A stretch of 64,000 nucleotides of DNA from Roseovarius sp. M141 (GTDB lineage: Bacteria; Pseudomonadota; Alphaproteobacteria; Rhodobacterales; Rhodobacteraceae). Under the pieces are notes generated by a model. It had not been told where the DNA came from and ran no database searches. It saw only the letters and a list, made by a program, of their open reading frames with translations. Each line of letters starts with the position of its first letter. Within the stretch, counting starts at the first letter, position 1. Both the position numbers and the translations under genes were made by a program. Of the stretch, positions 9,401-18,237 are shown one piece after another. The stretch covers positions 1,116,001-1,180,000 of the forward strand of contig NZ_VCNH01000008.1 in the NCBI RefSeq assembly GCF_024355225.1, in the 5' to 3' direction.

Positions 9401-10629
9401 CCAATTTCGATCTGGCGGTGAACGGCCCGCCCGCGATCTCATCCGTGACGGGAACTGTCACAACGAACGGCGCCGGGCTGGCGCTGCCCAAGATCAAGCT
9501 GGCGCTGCAGGGCATCAATGCCAGTGTTCGCCTGACCGGCGGCGCCGCGCAGATCGACGCGAGCGCAGGGGTCAATACCGGTGGGCGGTTGGCGGCGAAC
9601 GGGCGCATCGGCCTGAGCGCGCCGTTTCAGGCGGATCTGGCGGTGGAGCTTCAGGAGGTCGGCGTAACCGATCCGGGGCTTTACGCGACGACGGCGAACG
9701 GGCGCATCACGTTCAACGGTCCGGCGACGGGCGGCGCGAACATCGCCGGTGCGATCAATCTTGGCGAGGTTAACGTGCAAATTCCCAGCGGCTCCCTGAC
9801 CGCAGGCGTCGATTTGCCGGGACTCCAGCATATCAATGAGCCTGCCGCCGTGCGCCGCACCCGGGCATTCGCCGACATGCTGAGCAGCGGTGGTGAGGGC
9901 GGGCCGGGCACCGGCAACGGCAACGGTGGGCCTGTCTACGGGCTGGATGTGCGGGTGAACGCGCCAGCACGCATATTCATCCGGGGCCGTGGCCTCGACG
10001 CCGAATTGGGCGGCGCGCTGCGCCTGCGCGGCAGCACTGCGCAGGTGATCCCCGAGGGGCAGTTCGACCTGCTGCGCGGGCGGCTTGATATTCTGGGCAA
10101 ACGGTTGGACCTGACCGAGGGATACCTGCGCATGCAGGGCAGTTTTGTGCCGTTCCTGCACCTAGTCGCACAGACCACCAGCGGCGATGTGCAGATCCTC
10201 ATCGGTATTGACGGCCCCGCGAACGAACCCGAGATTACCTTTACGTCGCAGCCGGAACTGCCGGAGGATCAGGTCGTATCGCAGCTGATCTTCGGGCGCG
10301 ACCTCAGCCAGATTTCGGCCTTTCAGGCGATTCAGCTGGCCTCGGCTGTGGCATCGTTGGCCGGCAAGGGCGGCGGCGGCGTGGTGGGCAAGCTGCGCAA
10401 GGGCGTTGGTCTGGACAACCTCGACGTGACAACAGGCGAGGACGGCACGACCGAGGTGAAGGCGGGCAAGTACCTGTCTGAAAATATTTATTCCGAGGTC
10501 GAGGTCGATTCAGATGGCCAGACGCAGATCAACCTGAATCTTCAGATCAACAAGCGGCTGAAGGCCAAGGGCAGCTTTGGCGCCGATGGCAACAGCGGTC
10601 TGGGTGTGTTCTTTGAGAAAGATTATTGA
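6424..10629 (+). CDS. tamB: TamB-like translocation/assembly module protein (DUF490)
   Basis: About 1401 residues: an N-terminal membrane anchor or signal (IAVLVLLLALPYGAAAQ), a very long repetitive beta-rich AsmA-like region, and a C-terminal DUF490 domain from about residue 1100 (LDLTEGYLRMQGSFVPFLHL, then SQLIFGRDLSQISAF, ending FFEKDY). This is the architecture of TamB, the inner-membrane-anchored partner of TamA that spans the periplasm. GTG 6424 is preferred because GAGGA lies eight bases upstream; TTG 6409 (overlapping the tamA stop) and ATG 6436 are alternatives. Three exact-register 66-residue repeats lie in the middle. Confidence 0.9.
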   Translation: MTKTMTARFAQIAVLVLLLALPYGAAAQDDRGLLQGFIEDNLSTEGRTVHIEGFAGALSSEASLKLLTIADEDGVWLTLKDVTLNWSRLALLRGRLQVAKLTAGEILVPRLPKPQEGIDIPDAEAKGFSLPDLPVAVNVDEIAAEKIVLGAPLLGEEVSLSLDGSLQLDDGVGSAKLNVIRLDRDGDKVVLDVSYSNADHRLGVDLTVTEDEGGLASTLMGIPGAPSLKLTVAGDAPLDDFTAQIGLDTDGERRIGGTVAVQSPAPNPETPDAPAPLTFSADIGGDIAPVFAPEYRAFFGRDIALVVRGSKPADGGLGIDTLSLKSAALVLDGSLELDADNWPRSFDLTGRIASQDGAPVLLPLSGPKTTLEGAQLALTYDRAKGDAWRLSLDGQGLVRDDLTLEAAQIKGGGTLVQGDGNGPGQVDGALDLSATGLALSDPDLKAALGDALSGDIVFDWTQGAPFRLTTLALNGQDFSIDGNAEVTGLAKPMAPRLSASVALKAADLARFAGLSGTDLQGAADVQIDAVTTPMDGALEVSVRGTAQDLAVGQPRLDPLLTGRTVLKLDARRGKDGTFVDQLRVTSPATDLTASVAWKSDGSTADLALALNDAALIAPGLTGPAKLRVDADQAGNVWTIRAGASGPGEAVLTADGTVDVVGGKPGLFEGSATIAASDFSRYSDIAGRDLGGAASVLVEARGNAADLSGQVEVQMTGQDLSVGIDAADRILRGSSSARIDAQRSADGALTLSKGVLTTPQINATVQGFYAADGAGEVTADVTGSDLNIGIAQVDRLLRGKSSAHVEALRSADGGVSLRAGRVQTAQIDATASGFMAANGAAEANVDVTGNNIAIGIAQVDSLLRGRSSLKADVARKPDGTLVISGADLNTPQVTAAVSGTVGTDGGAAAQFDVRLANVGLLAPGIQGPGTAKGTVRGDGSGYIIDTDATGPAGIAAKVTGRIGNDGNLNLDAQGKVPLALADVFISPRRLSGIANFDLAVNGPPAISSVTGTVTTNGAGLALPKIKLALQGINASVRLTGGAAQIDASAGVNTGGRLAANGRIGLSAPFQADLAVELQEVGVTDPGLYATTANGRITFNGPATGGANIAGAINLGEVNVQIPSGSLTAGVDLPGLQHINEPAAVRRTRAFADMLSSGGEGGPGTGNGNGGPVYGLDVRVNAPARIFIRGRGLDAELGGALRLRGSTAQVIPEGQFDLLRGRLDILGKRLDLTEGYLRMQGSFVPFLHLVAQTTSGDVQILIGIDGPANEPEITFTSQPELPEDQVVSQLIFGRDLSQISAFQAIQLASAVASLAGKGGGGVVGKLRKGVGLDNLDVTTGEDGTTEVKAGKYLSENIYSEVEVDSDGQTQINLNLQINKRLKAKGSFGADGNSGLGVFFEKDY
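8578..9171 (+). repeat. Three tandem 198-bp (66-aa) repeats inside tamB
   Basis: Three consecutive units of exactly 198 bp encode LSVGIDAADRILRGSSSARI.., LNIGIAQVDRLLRGKSSAHV.. and IAIGIAQVDSLLRGRSSLKA... The conserved core is GI(A/D)xxDxxLRGxSS followed by a 'TPQI' or 'TAQI' strand. The constant unit length and decreasing identity toward the third copy indicate recent in-frame duplication within the periplasmic beta-rich stalk. Confidence 0.85.
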
Positions 10630-10796
10630 ACGGGCACCTTGGAGATTGGAGAGCGCGCAGGCGCGCGCCCGTCGGCTTCACCTTAAACTCGGGCGTCTGG
10701 ACAGGCCGCGCTCATAGCCCGAACCTCATTTTGCACTCTTTGCGCAGCGCAAGCCTTGCGCTAACCTGCCCTGAAACGATTTAGGGAGGACGCCTC

Positions 10797-11300
10797 ATGC
10801 AGATGAGCGATACGCGCGAGATTTCGGCAGACAAGGCCATCGTCTGGGCCGCACTCCTCAATCCTGAGGTACTGAAGGAATGTGTGCCCGGCGCCTCCGA
10901 GGTGACAGGCACCCCCGAGGACGGGTTCGAGGCGGTCGTCACCCAAAAGGTCGGCCCGGTCAAGGCAACGTTCCGCGGGACCGTCACCGTTTCGAACGTG
11001 GTCGAGGGCGCCGCGCTGACCCTCACCGGCGAGGGCAAGGGCGGCGCGGCAGGCTTTGCCAAGGGCGCCGCCAATGTGCGGCTGGACGAGGCGGATGGCA
11101 TCACCCGGCTCAGCTACGATGTCCAGGCCAAGGTGGGCGGCAAGCTGGCACAATTGGGCAGCCGTATCGTGGATGGTTTTGCCAAGAAGATGGCCGACCA
11201 GTTCTTTACCCGGCTCGAAGAGGTGATCGAAGGGCCGAAAGAGGCGGATGAGGCCCCCGAAGCCGAGAAAAAGGGCTGGCTGAAAAAGCTTATCAGCTAA
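10797..11300 (+). CDS. CoxG-like SRPBCC domain protein
   Basis: A 167-residue protein of the CO dehydrogenase subunit G (CoxG/SRPBCC) family. It contains the start ISADKAIVWAALLNPEVLKE, the loop CVPGASEV and the glycine-rich GKGGAAGFAKGAAN segment. The C terminus carries a charged tail ending KKGWLKKLIS. CoxG proteins are peripheral and help recruit or mature form-I CO dehydrogenase or related molybdoenzymes, but no coxSML genes are nearby, so the substrate here is unknown. An AGGGAGGA motif precedes the start. The 167 bp between tamB and this gene hold nothing recognisable beyond a GC-rich inverted repeat. Confidence 0.8.
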   Translation: MQMSDTREISADKAIVWAALLNPEVLKECVPGASEVTGTPEDGFEAVVTQKVGPVKATFRGTVTVSNVVEGAALTLTGEGKGGAAGFAKGAANVRLDEADGITRLSYDVQAKVGGKLAQLGSRIVDGFAKKMADQFFTRLEEVIEGPKEADEAPEAEKKGWLKKLIS

Positions 11301-11545
11301 GCTGGGCCGCCATACGCGCCATCGGTCGAGACATGGCCACCTCTTCTTCGGTCCGTTCGCGCGCGCCCAACTGGTCCCCCCCCCTGCACCGACGATGATG
11401 ATTGGATCGCCCATTCTGGATACCTCTTTGCCCGGCGCAGCATAGCCGCGCCGGATGGCCCCGCAAGGGCGGCGCGCCCATTCCGATTGCCATGGCGGCC
11501 GATTACGTTAGGTTCCGCGCAATCAGGATGGCAGGAGGTCACGGA

Positions 11546-12475
11546 ATGGCGGCGATCGTTGACGTGCAGAATATGGGCAAGGTCTATGACGGTGGGCACG
11601 TCGCGCTCAAGGACGTGTCGCTTAAGATCGAAGAGGGCGAGATCATCGCACTGCTCGGCCCCAACGGCGCGGGCAAGACGACGCTGATCTCGGCGCTGTG
11701 CGGTATCGTCACGCCCTCCAGCGGGCGCGCGACGGTGGGCGGGCATGACGTGGTCACAGGCTATCGCAAGGCGCGCGCGATGATCGGGCTTGTGCCGCAG
11801 GAAATTGCGCTGGAGCCGTTCGAGAAGGTCATCAACACGGTGCGCTTTTCGCGCGGCCTGTTCGGCAAGACCCGCGACGACGCGCTGATCGAAAAGATCC
11901 TGCGCCAGCTCAGCCTGTGGGACAAACGCGCATCGCGCATCCGCGAATTGTCGGGCGGGATGAAGCGCCGCGTCCTGATCGCCAAGGCGCTGTGCCACGA
12001 ACCGCGCGTTCTGTTCCTGGACGAACCGACCGCCGGTGTCGATGTCGAGCTACGCCGCGATATGTGGCAAATCGTCGAAGATCTGCGCAAATCCGGCGTG
12101 ACCATCATCCTGACCACGCATTACATCGAAGAGGCCGAGGCGATTGCCGACCGCATCGCCGTCATCAACAAGGGCCAGATCCTATTGGTTGAACCCAAGG
12201 CCGATCTGATGGCGCGCATGGGGCAGAAAACCCTGCGCATCGACCTGATGGAGCCGCTGGAGACAGTGCCAAAGGCGCTGGCGCAGTATGACGTGACGCT
12301 GTCGGGCGACGGCGCATCCCTCAACTACACGTATGACACAGGCGGCGAGCGGACGGGCATCACGCGCCTGTTGCAATCGCTGGCCGCCGAGGGGCTGGCG
12401 CTACGCGACATCCACACCAAGCAAAGCAGCCTCGAAGAGATTTTCGTCGGGCTGATCAAGGAGGGCGAGGCATGA
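11546..12475 (+). CDS. ABC-2 type transporter ATP-binding protein
   Basis: A 309-residue ABC ATPase with Walker [10 protein letters not shown], signature LSGGMKRR, Walker [11 protein letters not shown] and the H-loop TTHYIEEAE. The C-terminal extension (about 215-309) is typical of ATPases partnering ABC-2 permeases such as YadG. The start is fixed by a perfect AGGAGG eight bases upstream; the frame remains open further upstream without a plausible start. It overlaps the permease start (ATGA), so the two genes form one operon. The exported substrate cannot be told from sequence. Confidence 0.9.
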   Translation: MAAIVDVQNMGKVYDGGHVALKDVSLKIEEGEIIALLGPNGAGKTTLISALCGIVTPSSGRATVGGHDVVTGYRKARAMIGLVPQEIALEPFEKVINTVRFSRGLFGKTRDDALIEKILRQLSLWDKRASRIRELSGGMKRRVLIAKALCHEPRVLFLDEPTAGVDVELRRDMWQIVEDLRKSGVTIILTTHYIEEAEAIADRIAVINKGQILLVEPKADLMARMGQKTLRIDLMEPLETVPKALAQYDVTLSGDGASLNYTYDTGGERTGITRLLQSLAAEGLALRDIHTKQSSLEEIFVGLIKEGEA

Positions 12476-13233
12476 ACCTGCCAGCGATATGGGCAATCTA
12501 TCTGTACGAGATGAAAAGATTTTTCCGCACCTTGATGGAAAGCCTGCTGTCACCTGTCATCTCGACCTCGCTCTATTTCGTGGTGTTCGGCGCCGCCATC
12601 GGCAGCCGCATCGACCAGGTCGAGGGCATCAGCTATGGCGCGTTCATCGTGCCCGGTCTCATCATGCTCAGCGTGATGACGCAGGCGATCAGCAACGCGT
12701 CCTTCGGAATCTACTTCCCGAAATTCATCGGAACGATATTCGAACTGCTGTCGGCGCCAGTCAACTTTCTGGAAATTGTTCTGGGCTATGTCGGGGCAGC
12801 GGCGACGAAATCTCTGCTGATCGGGATTGTGATTTTGGTGACGGCCGGGTTTTTCGTGGACATCCAGATCATGCACCCATGGGCGATGCTGGCGTTCCTG
12901 TTGCTGACCTGCATCAGCTTTAGCCTGTTCGGATTCATCATCGGAATCTGGGCGGAGAACTTTCAGCAGTTGCAACTGATCCCGCTCTTGGTCATCACGC
13001 CGCTGATCTTCCTTGGCGGCGCGTTCTATTCCATTTCGATGCTACCCGAAAACTGGCAGACCGTGGCGCTGTTCAACCCGGTCGTGTACCTCGTGTCGGG
13101 GTTTCGCTGGTCATTCTTCGGCACCGCCGATGTCGGCGTCGGCTGGTCGCTTCTGGCCATTGCGGCATTCACCGGCATCTGCATGGGGGTCGTCTGGTGG
13201 ATCTTCAAGACCGGATACCGGATCAAATCATGA
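12472..13233 (+). CDS. ABC-2 type transporter permease
   Basis: A 253-residue integral membrane protein of the ABC2_membrane family (YadH-like). It has about six hydrophobic segments and the family region [20 protein letters not shown] before the fifth segment. It is translationally coupled to the preceding ATPase by a four-base overlap; together they would form a two-plus-two exporter for an unknown molecule. A downstream S49 peptidase follows after about 100 bp. Confidence 0.9.
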   Translation: MNLPAIWAIYLYEMKRFFRTLMESLLSPVISTSLYFVVFGAAIGSRIDQVEGISYGAFIVPGLIMLSVMTQAISNASFGIYFPKFIGTIFELLSAPVNFLEIVLGYVGAAATKSLLIGIVILVTAGFFVDIQIMHPWAMLAFLLLTCISFSLFGFIIGIWAENFQQLQLIPLLVITPLIFLGGAFYSISMLPENWQTVALFNPVVYLVSGFRWSFFGTADVGVGWSLLAIAAFTGICMGVVWWIFKTGYRIKS

Positions 13234-13330
13234 GCTTTGGGCGCCGCAGGCCCCGATATTTTTGCACTAAGGCGCAGCGCCCGTGTACTGCCGCCTTGTT
13301 TCGCAGGCCTTTGGATTATACATCGCAAAC

Positions 13331-14143
13331 ATGATAAAATGGTCCACGCTCAAATCCCGCCTGCCGTTCACCAAGAGCACCCCGCGCGTCGCGGTCGTGC
13401 GTCTGAGCGGCACCATCGGCACTGGCCGCATGGCCCTGAACGACGAGGCGCTCGCGCCGATCCTCGAAAAGGCGTTCAAGAGGGGCAAGCCCAAGGCCGT
13501 CGCGCTGCTGATCAACTCGCCCGGTGGCTCGCCTGTGCAATCGTCGCTGATCGCGTCGCGTATCCGTCGGCTGGCGGATGAAAAGGGCGTCGCGGTTCAC
13601 GCCTTTGTCGAGGATGTGGCCGCATCGGGCGGTTATTGGCTGGCTGCGTCGGCAGATGACATCTGGGTCGATTTCGGCTCGATCGTCGGGTCCATCGGTG
13701 TGATTTCGTCTGGCTTCGGCCTGCCTGTTTTCCTTGCCCGGCAGGGGATCGAGCGGCGGGTTCATACCTCGGGCAAGTCCAAATCGACGCTGGACCCGTT
13801 CCTGCCGCAGAAGGAAGAGGATGTCGAGCGGCTGAAACATATCCTTGAGGACATGCACAGCGGTTTCATCGCCTATGTCAAGGAACGGCGCGGCGCGGCG
13901 TTGGCCGACAATCCGGCGCTGTTCACCGGTGAATTCTGGCTGGGCCGCCGCGCGGTCAAGCTGGGGCTGGTCGATGGCGAGGCGCATATGATGCCCAAGC
14001 TGCAAGAACTGTACGGCAAGGATGTCCGCCTGCTGACCTATGGGCGCAAGAAGGGTCTGCTGTCACGCTTTGGCGCCACCATGGCCGAGGATGCGATGAC
14101 CGCCGTCGAGGCCCGCGCGCAGTACGCGCGGTTCGGGCTGTGA
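13331..14143 (+). CDS. S49 family peptidase (SppA/SohB-like)
   Basis: A 270-residue serine protease of clan SK. It shows the oxyanion-type NSPGGSP, the catalytic Ser in VAASGGYWLA and the downstream FGSIVGSIGVI that follows it. The family base Lys is probably that in HTSGKSKSTLDPF. There is no clear N-terminal membrane helix, unlike E. coli SppA and SohB, so it may be soluble or rely on a partner. The next gene, only four bases on, encodes a small one-helix membrane protein, which may supply an anchor (inference). Weak Shine-Dalgarno; an ATG-less upstream extension is open but not family-like. Confidence 0.85.
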   Translation: MIKWSTLKSRLPFTKSTPRVAVVRLSGTIGTGRMALNDEALAPILEKAFKRGKPKAVALLINSPGGSPVQSSLIASRIRRLADEKGVAVHAFVEDVAASGGYWLAASADDIWVDFGSIVGSIGVISSGFGLPVFLARQGIERRVHTSGKSKSTLDPFLPQKEEDVERLKHILEDMHSGFIAYVKERRGAALADNPALFTGEFWLGRRAVKLGLVDGEAHMMPKLQELYGKDVRLLTYGRKKGLLSRFGATMAEDAMTAVEARAQYARFGL

Positions 14144-14147
14144 CGCT

Positions 14148-14318
14148 GTGATCGTCAAGATCGTCGTTCTCTTTCTGGCCGCGATGGCCGTGCTGGCAAT
14201 GTTCGGGCGCTTCCGGTTTCCGGGGCAAAAGCGTCTGTCGTCCGCGAAATGCCCGCGATGCGGAAAATTCAAGATCGGCAAAGGGCCCTGCTCCTGCCAG
14301 AAGGGTATAGGTAAATGA
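14148..14318 (+). CDS. 56-residue membrane/zinc-ribbon microprotein
   Basis: A short gene starting with GTG. The product has one transmembrane helix (IVKIVVLFLAAMAVLAMF), a basic linker, then a four-cysteine cluster CPRCGKF..GPCSC resembling half of a zinc ribbon plus a CxC, and a Gly/Lys-rich tail. It starts four bases after the S49 peptidase stop, and its own stop overlaps the antiporter start (ATGA), so it is very likely translated within this operon. The function is unknown; tethering or metal-regulated control of the peptidase or antiporter is only a guess. Confidence 0.72.
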   Translation: MIVKIVVLFLAAMAVLAMFGRFRFPGQKRLSSAKCPRCGKFKIGKGPCSCQKGIGK

Positions 14319-15262
14319 GCGTCTGGTTACTTGCGGGGCTGGGCCTGGTGATCCTGCTGCTGGCCGGCGATGCGCTGGTCAAGGGGGCGGTCAACCTCAG
14401 CCTGCGCGTCGGAATTCCTGCGCTGATCGTCAGCCTGACAGTGGTTGCTTTTGGCACATCAGCGCCCGAGTTGCTGGTTTCGATCAACGCGATCCTGCTG
14501 GACAAGCCGGGGCTGGCGCTGGGCAATGTGGTGGGGTCAAATACGGCAAACGTGCTGTTGGTGCTGGGGATGCCGGCGATCCTGTCGGTCCTGCACACCA
14601 GTAGCTGCGATACGCGTAAAACCTATATTTTCATGCTGATCGCCAGCATTTTGTTCGTCGCTCTGGCGTTCGTTGGCATCTTTACGTTCTGGTCGGGGCT
14701 GGTCCTTCTGGCGGGGCTCGCGGTCGTCATGGCAATCCTGGCGCGGGATGCACGCAATCACCGCCGGGCCGAGCGCGCAAACCCCGCAGAAGAGGTCGAG
14801 GGCGCCGACCCAAACATGCCATGGTGGCAGATCATTCTGTTTTTGGTGCTGGGCCTTGTCGGGTTGCCGCTGGGCGCGGATATCCTGATCGACAACGCGT
14901 CGATCATCGCCATCCGATTTGGCGTCAGCGACGCCGTGATCGGCCTGACATTGGTCGCGCTGGGCACGTCCCTGCCGGAACTGGCGACCACCGTCATGGC
15001 CGCGCTGCGCAAACAGGCGGATGTTGCGCTGGGCAACGTCATTGGATCCAACATGTTCAATCTTTTGGGGATTATCGGCGTCGCATCCCTGGTCGGGCCG
15101 ATTCCGGTCGATCCTGAATTTCTGACGTTCGATCTGTGGGTCATGCTGGCCGCCTCGCTGATCCTTGTTCCGTTCGTGTTCTTCAAGGCCGATATCGGCC
15201 GGGTTTGGGGGGTGCTCTTGACCGCCGCGTATCTGGCCTATGTCACCATCGTATTGATCTGA
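14315..15262 (+). CDS. Ca2+/Na+ antiporter of the CaCA family
   Basis: A 315-residue inner-membrane protein with about ten hydrophobic segments in two inverted halves. Each half carries the alpha-repeat motif: VVAFGTSAPELLVSINA in the first and LVALGTSLPELATTVMA in the second, followed by LGNVVGSN and LGNVIGSN. This is the signature of YrbG-like cation/Ca2+ exchangers. A charged cytoplasmic loop (about 145-165) separates the halves. It overlaps the microprotein upstream, and an SDR reductase follows after about 20 bp. Confidence 0.92.
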   Translation: MSVWLLAGLGLVILLLAGDALVKGAVNLSLRVGIPALIVSLTVVAFGTSAPELLVSINAILLDKPGLALGNVVGSNTANVLLVLGMPAILSVLHTSSCDTRKTYIFMLIASILFVALAFVGIFTFWSGLVLLAGLAVVMAILARDARNHRRAERANPAEEVEGADPNMPWWQIILFLVLGLVGLPLGADILIDNASIIAIRFGVSDAVIGLTLVALGTSLPELATTVMAALRKQADVALGNVIGSNMFNLLGIIGVASLVGPIPVDPEFLTFDLWVMLAASLILVPFVFFKADIGRVWGVLLTAAYLAYVTIVLI

Positions 15263-15283
15263 CCCCCAAGCAGGAGGCCGCGC

Positions 15284-16063
15284 ATGGGACGGGCATTGGT
15301 AACAGGTGCGGGCAATCGGCTGGGCCGTGCGATGGCGCTGGAACTGGCCCGGCAGGGGCATGACGTTGCCGTCCACTACCACAGCTCGGGCGAGGGCGCG
15401 AAAGCGGCCGTTGCGGAAATTCGCAAGATGGGCCGCAACGCTGTGGCCCTGAGAGCCGATCTGCTGCAAGAGGCCGAGGTGACGCCGCTGATCCCGGCCG
15501 CCGCATCCGCGCTGGGCGGGCCGATGACGGTTCTGATCAATTCTGCCTCGATATTCGAGTACGACACGCTGCAAAGCGCCACGCGTAACACTTGGGATGA
15601 TCATTTCGAATCGAACCTGCGCGCGCCATTCGTTCTGATGCAGGAATTGGCCGCGCAGGTGCCGGACCCGGTGAAGGACGCGCATGGCGAGCCTTTGGCG
15701 CAGGGCCTCGTGATAAACATGATCGACCAGCGCGTGCAGAAGCTGACGCCCGAATTCATGACATACACGCTGGCCAAGATGGGCCTCTGGGCACTCACTC
15801 AGACAGCGGCGCAGGCGCTGGCGCCGCGCGTGCGCGTCAATGGCATTGGTCCCGGCCCCACCCTGCGCGCCACCCGCCAGAGCGCGGCGCATTTTGCCGC
15901 ACAGCGCGCCGCCACGGTGCTGAAGCGGGGCGCGAATGTGAGCGATATTACCGGCGCGCTGGCGTATCTTCTGAACGCCCCCGCCGTCACCGGGCAGTTG
16001 ATCTGCGTCGATGGCGGGCAACATCTGTGCTGGCAGACTCCGGATGTTCTGGGGGTCGAGTAG
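15284..16063 (+). CDS. SDR oxidoreductase, pteridine-reductase/FolM-like
   Basis: A 259-residue short-chain dehydrogenase. The N-terminal TGAGNRLG matches the TGxxxRxG nucleotide motif of pteridine reductases rather than the usual TGxxxGxG. NSAS replaces NNAG, and the catalytic pair is Tyr-Lys in YTLAKMGLW. RVNGIGPGPTL and the C-terminal VDGGQH are typical of FolM/PTR1-type enzymes reducing dihydropteridines with NADPH. An AGGAGG-like motif precedes the ATG. It is cotranscribed at most with the antiporter; no folate genes are nearby. Confidence 0.8.
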   Translation: MGRALVTGAGNRLGRAMALELARQGHDVAVHYHSSGEGAKAAVAEIRKMGRNAVALRADLLQEAEVTPLIPAAASALGGPMTVLINSASIFEYDTLQSATRNTWDDHFESNLRAPFVLMQELAAQVPDPVKDAHGEPLAQGLVINMIDQRVQKLTPEFMTYTLAKMGLWALTQTAAQALAPRVRVNGIGPGPTLRATRQSAAHFAAQRAATVLKRGANVSDITGALAYLLNAPAVTGQLICVDGGQHLCWQTPDVLGVE

Positions 16064-16234
16064 ACCTTTAAGTTGCACTGCCCGACGAAAGTTCTGCACC
16101 GGGCGAGGGGTTTTCACGAAACCGTTACAAAGACTCCAATGATATCAATATATTGCAGTGCGGCATAAAAATAATGTAATGATTCCAGGCCGTTGTGTAT
16201 GTGCCTAAAAAATAGGCAAACCGGGGAAGTCTGC

Positions 16235-16288
16235 TGTGAACAAGAGAAAATTGCAGATGGCGCAAAGTTACCCGCAGACTTATCCACA
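16235..16288. promoter_or_regulatory. Two oppositely oriented DnaA-box-like 9-mers upstream of uvrC
   Basis: A perfect consensus DnaA box TTATCCACA lies at 16280-16288. A near-consensus box on the other strand (TTGTTCACA) lies at 16235-16243, 45 bp away. They sit in a 300-bp AT-richer gap between the SDR gene and uvrC. This might be a DnaA-controlled promoter or titration site; two boxes are too few to propose an origin. Confidence 0.4.
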
Positions 16289-16365
16289 GAAAACGGGGAC
16301 AGGATTCCCCTTGTCTCGGCCGCGGCAAGATTGCAGCCAGCCAACAGAATCATATCTATAGACCC

Positions 16366-18237
16366 ATGACTGATCAAACCCCGCAAACACCCGCTCCGAC
16401 CGGTCACAAGGTGATCCAGTCCTACCTGCGCACGCTGGACGGCTCGCCCGGTGTTTACCGCATGCTCGATGCGCAGGCGCGGGTGCTCTATGTCGGCAAG
16501 GCGCGCAATCTCAGGGCGCGGGTGTCCAGCTATGCGCGGCCCACGGGGCATACGGGCCGCATCATGCGGATGATTGACGCGACTGCGTCGATGATGTTTC
16601 TGACCACGGCGACCGAGACAGAAGCGCTGCTGCTGGAGCAAAACCTGATCAAGCAGCTGAAGCCGAAATACAACGTGCTGCTGCGCGACGACAAATCCTT
16701 TCCCAATATCCTCGTGACGAAGACGCACGACTATCCGATGATCAAGAAGCATCGCGGCGCCAAACGCGAGAAGGGCGCCTATTACGGCCCCTTCGCCAGC
16801 GCCGGGGCGGTCAATCGCACGCTGGCGCAACTACAACGGGTGTTTCAACTGCGCAACTGCACGGATTCGGTTTTCGAGGCGCGCACGCGTCCTTGTCTGC
16901 AATATCAGATCAAGCGCTGCACGGCGCCCTGCGTGGGCTATATCTCGAAGGATGACTACAAGGCGCAGGTCGGCGACGCCGAGCGATATCTCAGCGGCAA
17001 ATCCACCGAGATACAGGAGAAGCTGGCAGGCCAGATGGCCGAGGCATCCGAGGCGATGGAGTTCGAGCGCGCCGCCGCCCTGCGCGACCGGATCAAGGCG
17101 ATGACGCAGGTGCAGACCGCCCAAGGGATCAACCCGCGCAGCGTGGACGAGGCCGACATTATCGCCCTGCATCTGGAAAATGGGCAGGCCTGCGTTCAGG
17201 TTTTCTTTATCCGGGGTGGGCAGAATTGGGGCAACCGTGATTTCTACCCCCGCGTCGGCGTCGACGTCGAAGTGCCCGAAGTGCTGGAGGCGTTCATCGG
17301 CCAGTTCTACGATACCAAGGAGCCGCCCCGTCAGCTGATCCTGTCGAACGAGATCGAGAACCCCGACCTGATGGCCGAGGCCCTGACCGGCAAGCTGGGG
17401 CGCAAGGTGACGCTGATCGTTCCGCAGCGCGGCGAAAAGGCCGAACTGGTCGAGAGCGCCTTGCGCAATGCGCGCGAAAGCCTGGCGCGCAAAATGGCCG
17501 AGAGCGCGACACAGGCCCGCCTGCTGCGCGGCGTCGCGGATGCCTTTGATCTGGGCGCTGCGCCCCAGCGGATCGAGGTCTACGACAACAGCCACATTCA
17601 GGGGGCGCATGCCGTGGGTGCGATGATCGTCGCGGGCCCCGAGGGGATGATGAAAAACCAATACCGCAAGTTTAACATACGCGGCGATGACCTGACCCCC
17701 GGCGACGATTTCGGCATGATGAAAGAGGTGCTGGAGCGTCGCTTCAAACGTTTGTTGAAGGAGGACCCTGACCGGACCAAGGGCACTTGGCCCGATCTCT
17801 TGCTGATCGATGGCGGGGCTGGGCAGGTCAGCGCCGTGCGCGGCATCATGAACGCCATGGGCGTGAGCGAGATCCCGATGGTCGGCGTCGCCAAGGGGAT
17901 CGACCGTGATCTGGGCAAGGAGGAATTCCATCGCACCGGCCAGCGCCCCATCGCCCTGCCGCGCAACGATCCTGTGCTGTATTTCATTCAGCGCCTGCGG
18001 GACGAGGCGCACCGTTTCGCCATCGGCACCCACCGGGCCAAGCGATCCAAGGCGGTGAGCGCAACCCCTCTGGACGATGTGCCGGGCGTGGGCGCGGCGC
18101 GCAAGCGCGCATTGCTGGCGCATTTCGGCAGCGCCAAGGCCGTCAGCCGCGCCAATCTGGCCGACCTCAAGGCGGTGGATGGTGTCTCCGAAGGGTTGGC
18201 GCAGAAGGTTTACGACTATTTTCATGAGAAGGGCTGA
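16366..18237 (+). CDS. uvrC: UvrABC excinuclease subunit C
   Basis: A 623-residue nucleotide-excision-repair nuclease. The order of domains is complete: N-terminal GIY-YIG domain (GVYRMLDAQARVLYVGKA, about 25-110), a Cys-containing region (CTAPCVGYI), a UVR motif (ASEAMEFERAAALRDRIKAM, about 225-245), the RNase-H-like C-terminal nuclease (VYDNSHIQGAHAVGAMIV; LLIDGGAGQVSA) and a final helix-hairpin-helix pair (DVPGVGAARKRALLAHFGSA). Length is usual for the family. It is followed about 100 bp later by pgsA, an order common in alphaproteobacteria. Confidence 0.96.
   Translation: MTDQTPQTPAPTGHKVIQSYLRTLDGSPGVYRMLDAQARVLYVGKARNLRARVSSYARPTGHTGRIMRMIDATASMMFLTTATETEALLLEQNLIKQLKPKYNVLLRDDKSFPNILVTKTHDYPMIKKHRGAKREKGAYYGPFASAGAVNRTLAQLQRVFQLRNCTDSVFEARTRPCLQYQIKRCTAPCVGYISKDDYKAQVGDAERYLSGKSTEIQEKLAGQMAEASEAMEFERAAALRDRIKAMTQVQTAQGINPRSVDEADIIALHLENGQACVQVFFIRGGQNWGNRDFYPRVGVDVEVPEVLEAFIGQFYDTKEPPRQLILSNEIENPDLMAEALTGKLGRKVTLIVPQRGEKAELVESALRNARESLARKMAESATQARLLRGVADAFDLGAAPQRIEVYDNSHIQGAHAVGAMIVAGPEGMMKNQYRKFNIRGDDLTPGDDFGMMKEVLERRFKRLLKEDPDRTKGTWPDLLLIDGGAGQVSAVRGIMNAMGVSEIPMVGVAKGIDRDLGKEEFHRTGQRPIALPRNDPVLYFIQRLRDEAHRFAIGTHRAKRSKAVSATPLDDVPGVGAARKRALLAHFGSAKAVSRANLADLKAVDGVSEGLAQKVYDYFHEKG

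Noticed and set aside
11301..11412. Minus-strand fragment with [13 protein letters not shown] and, after a nine-G run, ARERTEEEVAMSRPMARMAA
   Set aside because: Could be a frameshifted short gene or leftover of a larger one, but the pieces are too short to assign and nothing extends it.
16064..16365. Possible replication origin near uvrC
   Set aside because: Only two DnaA-like boxes, no 13-mer repeats and no flanking origin genes such as dnaA, parAB or hemE.
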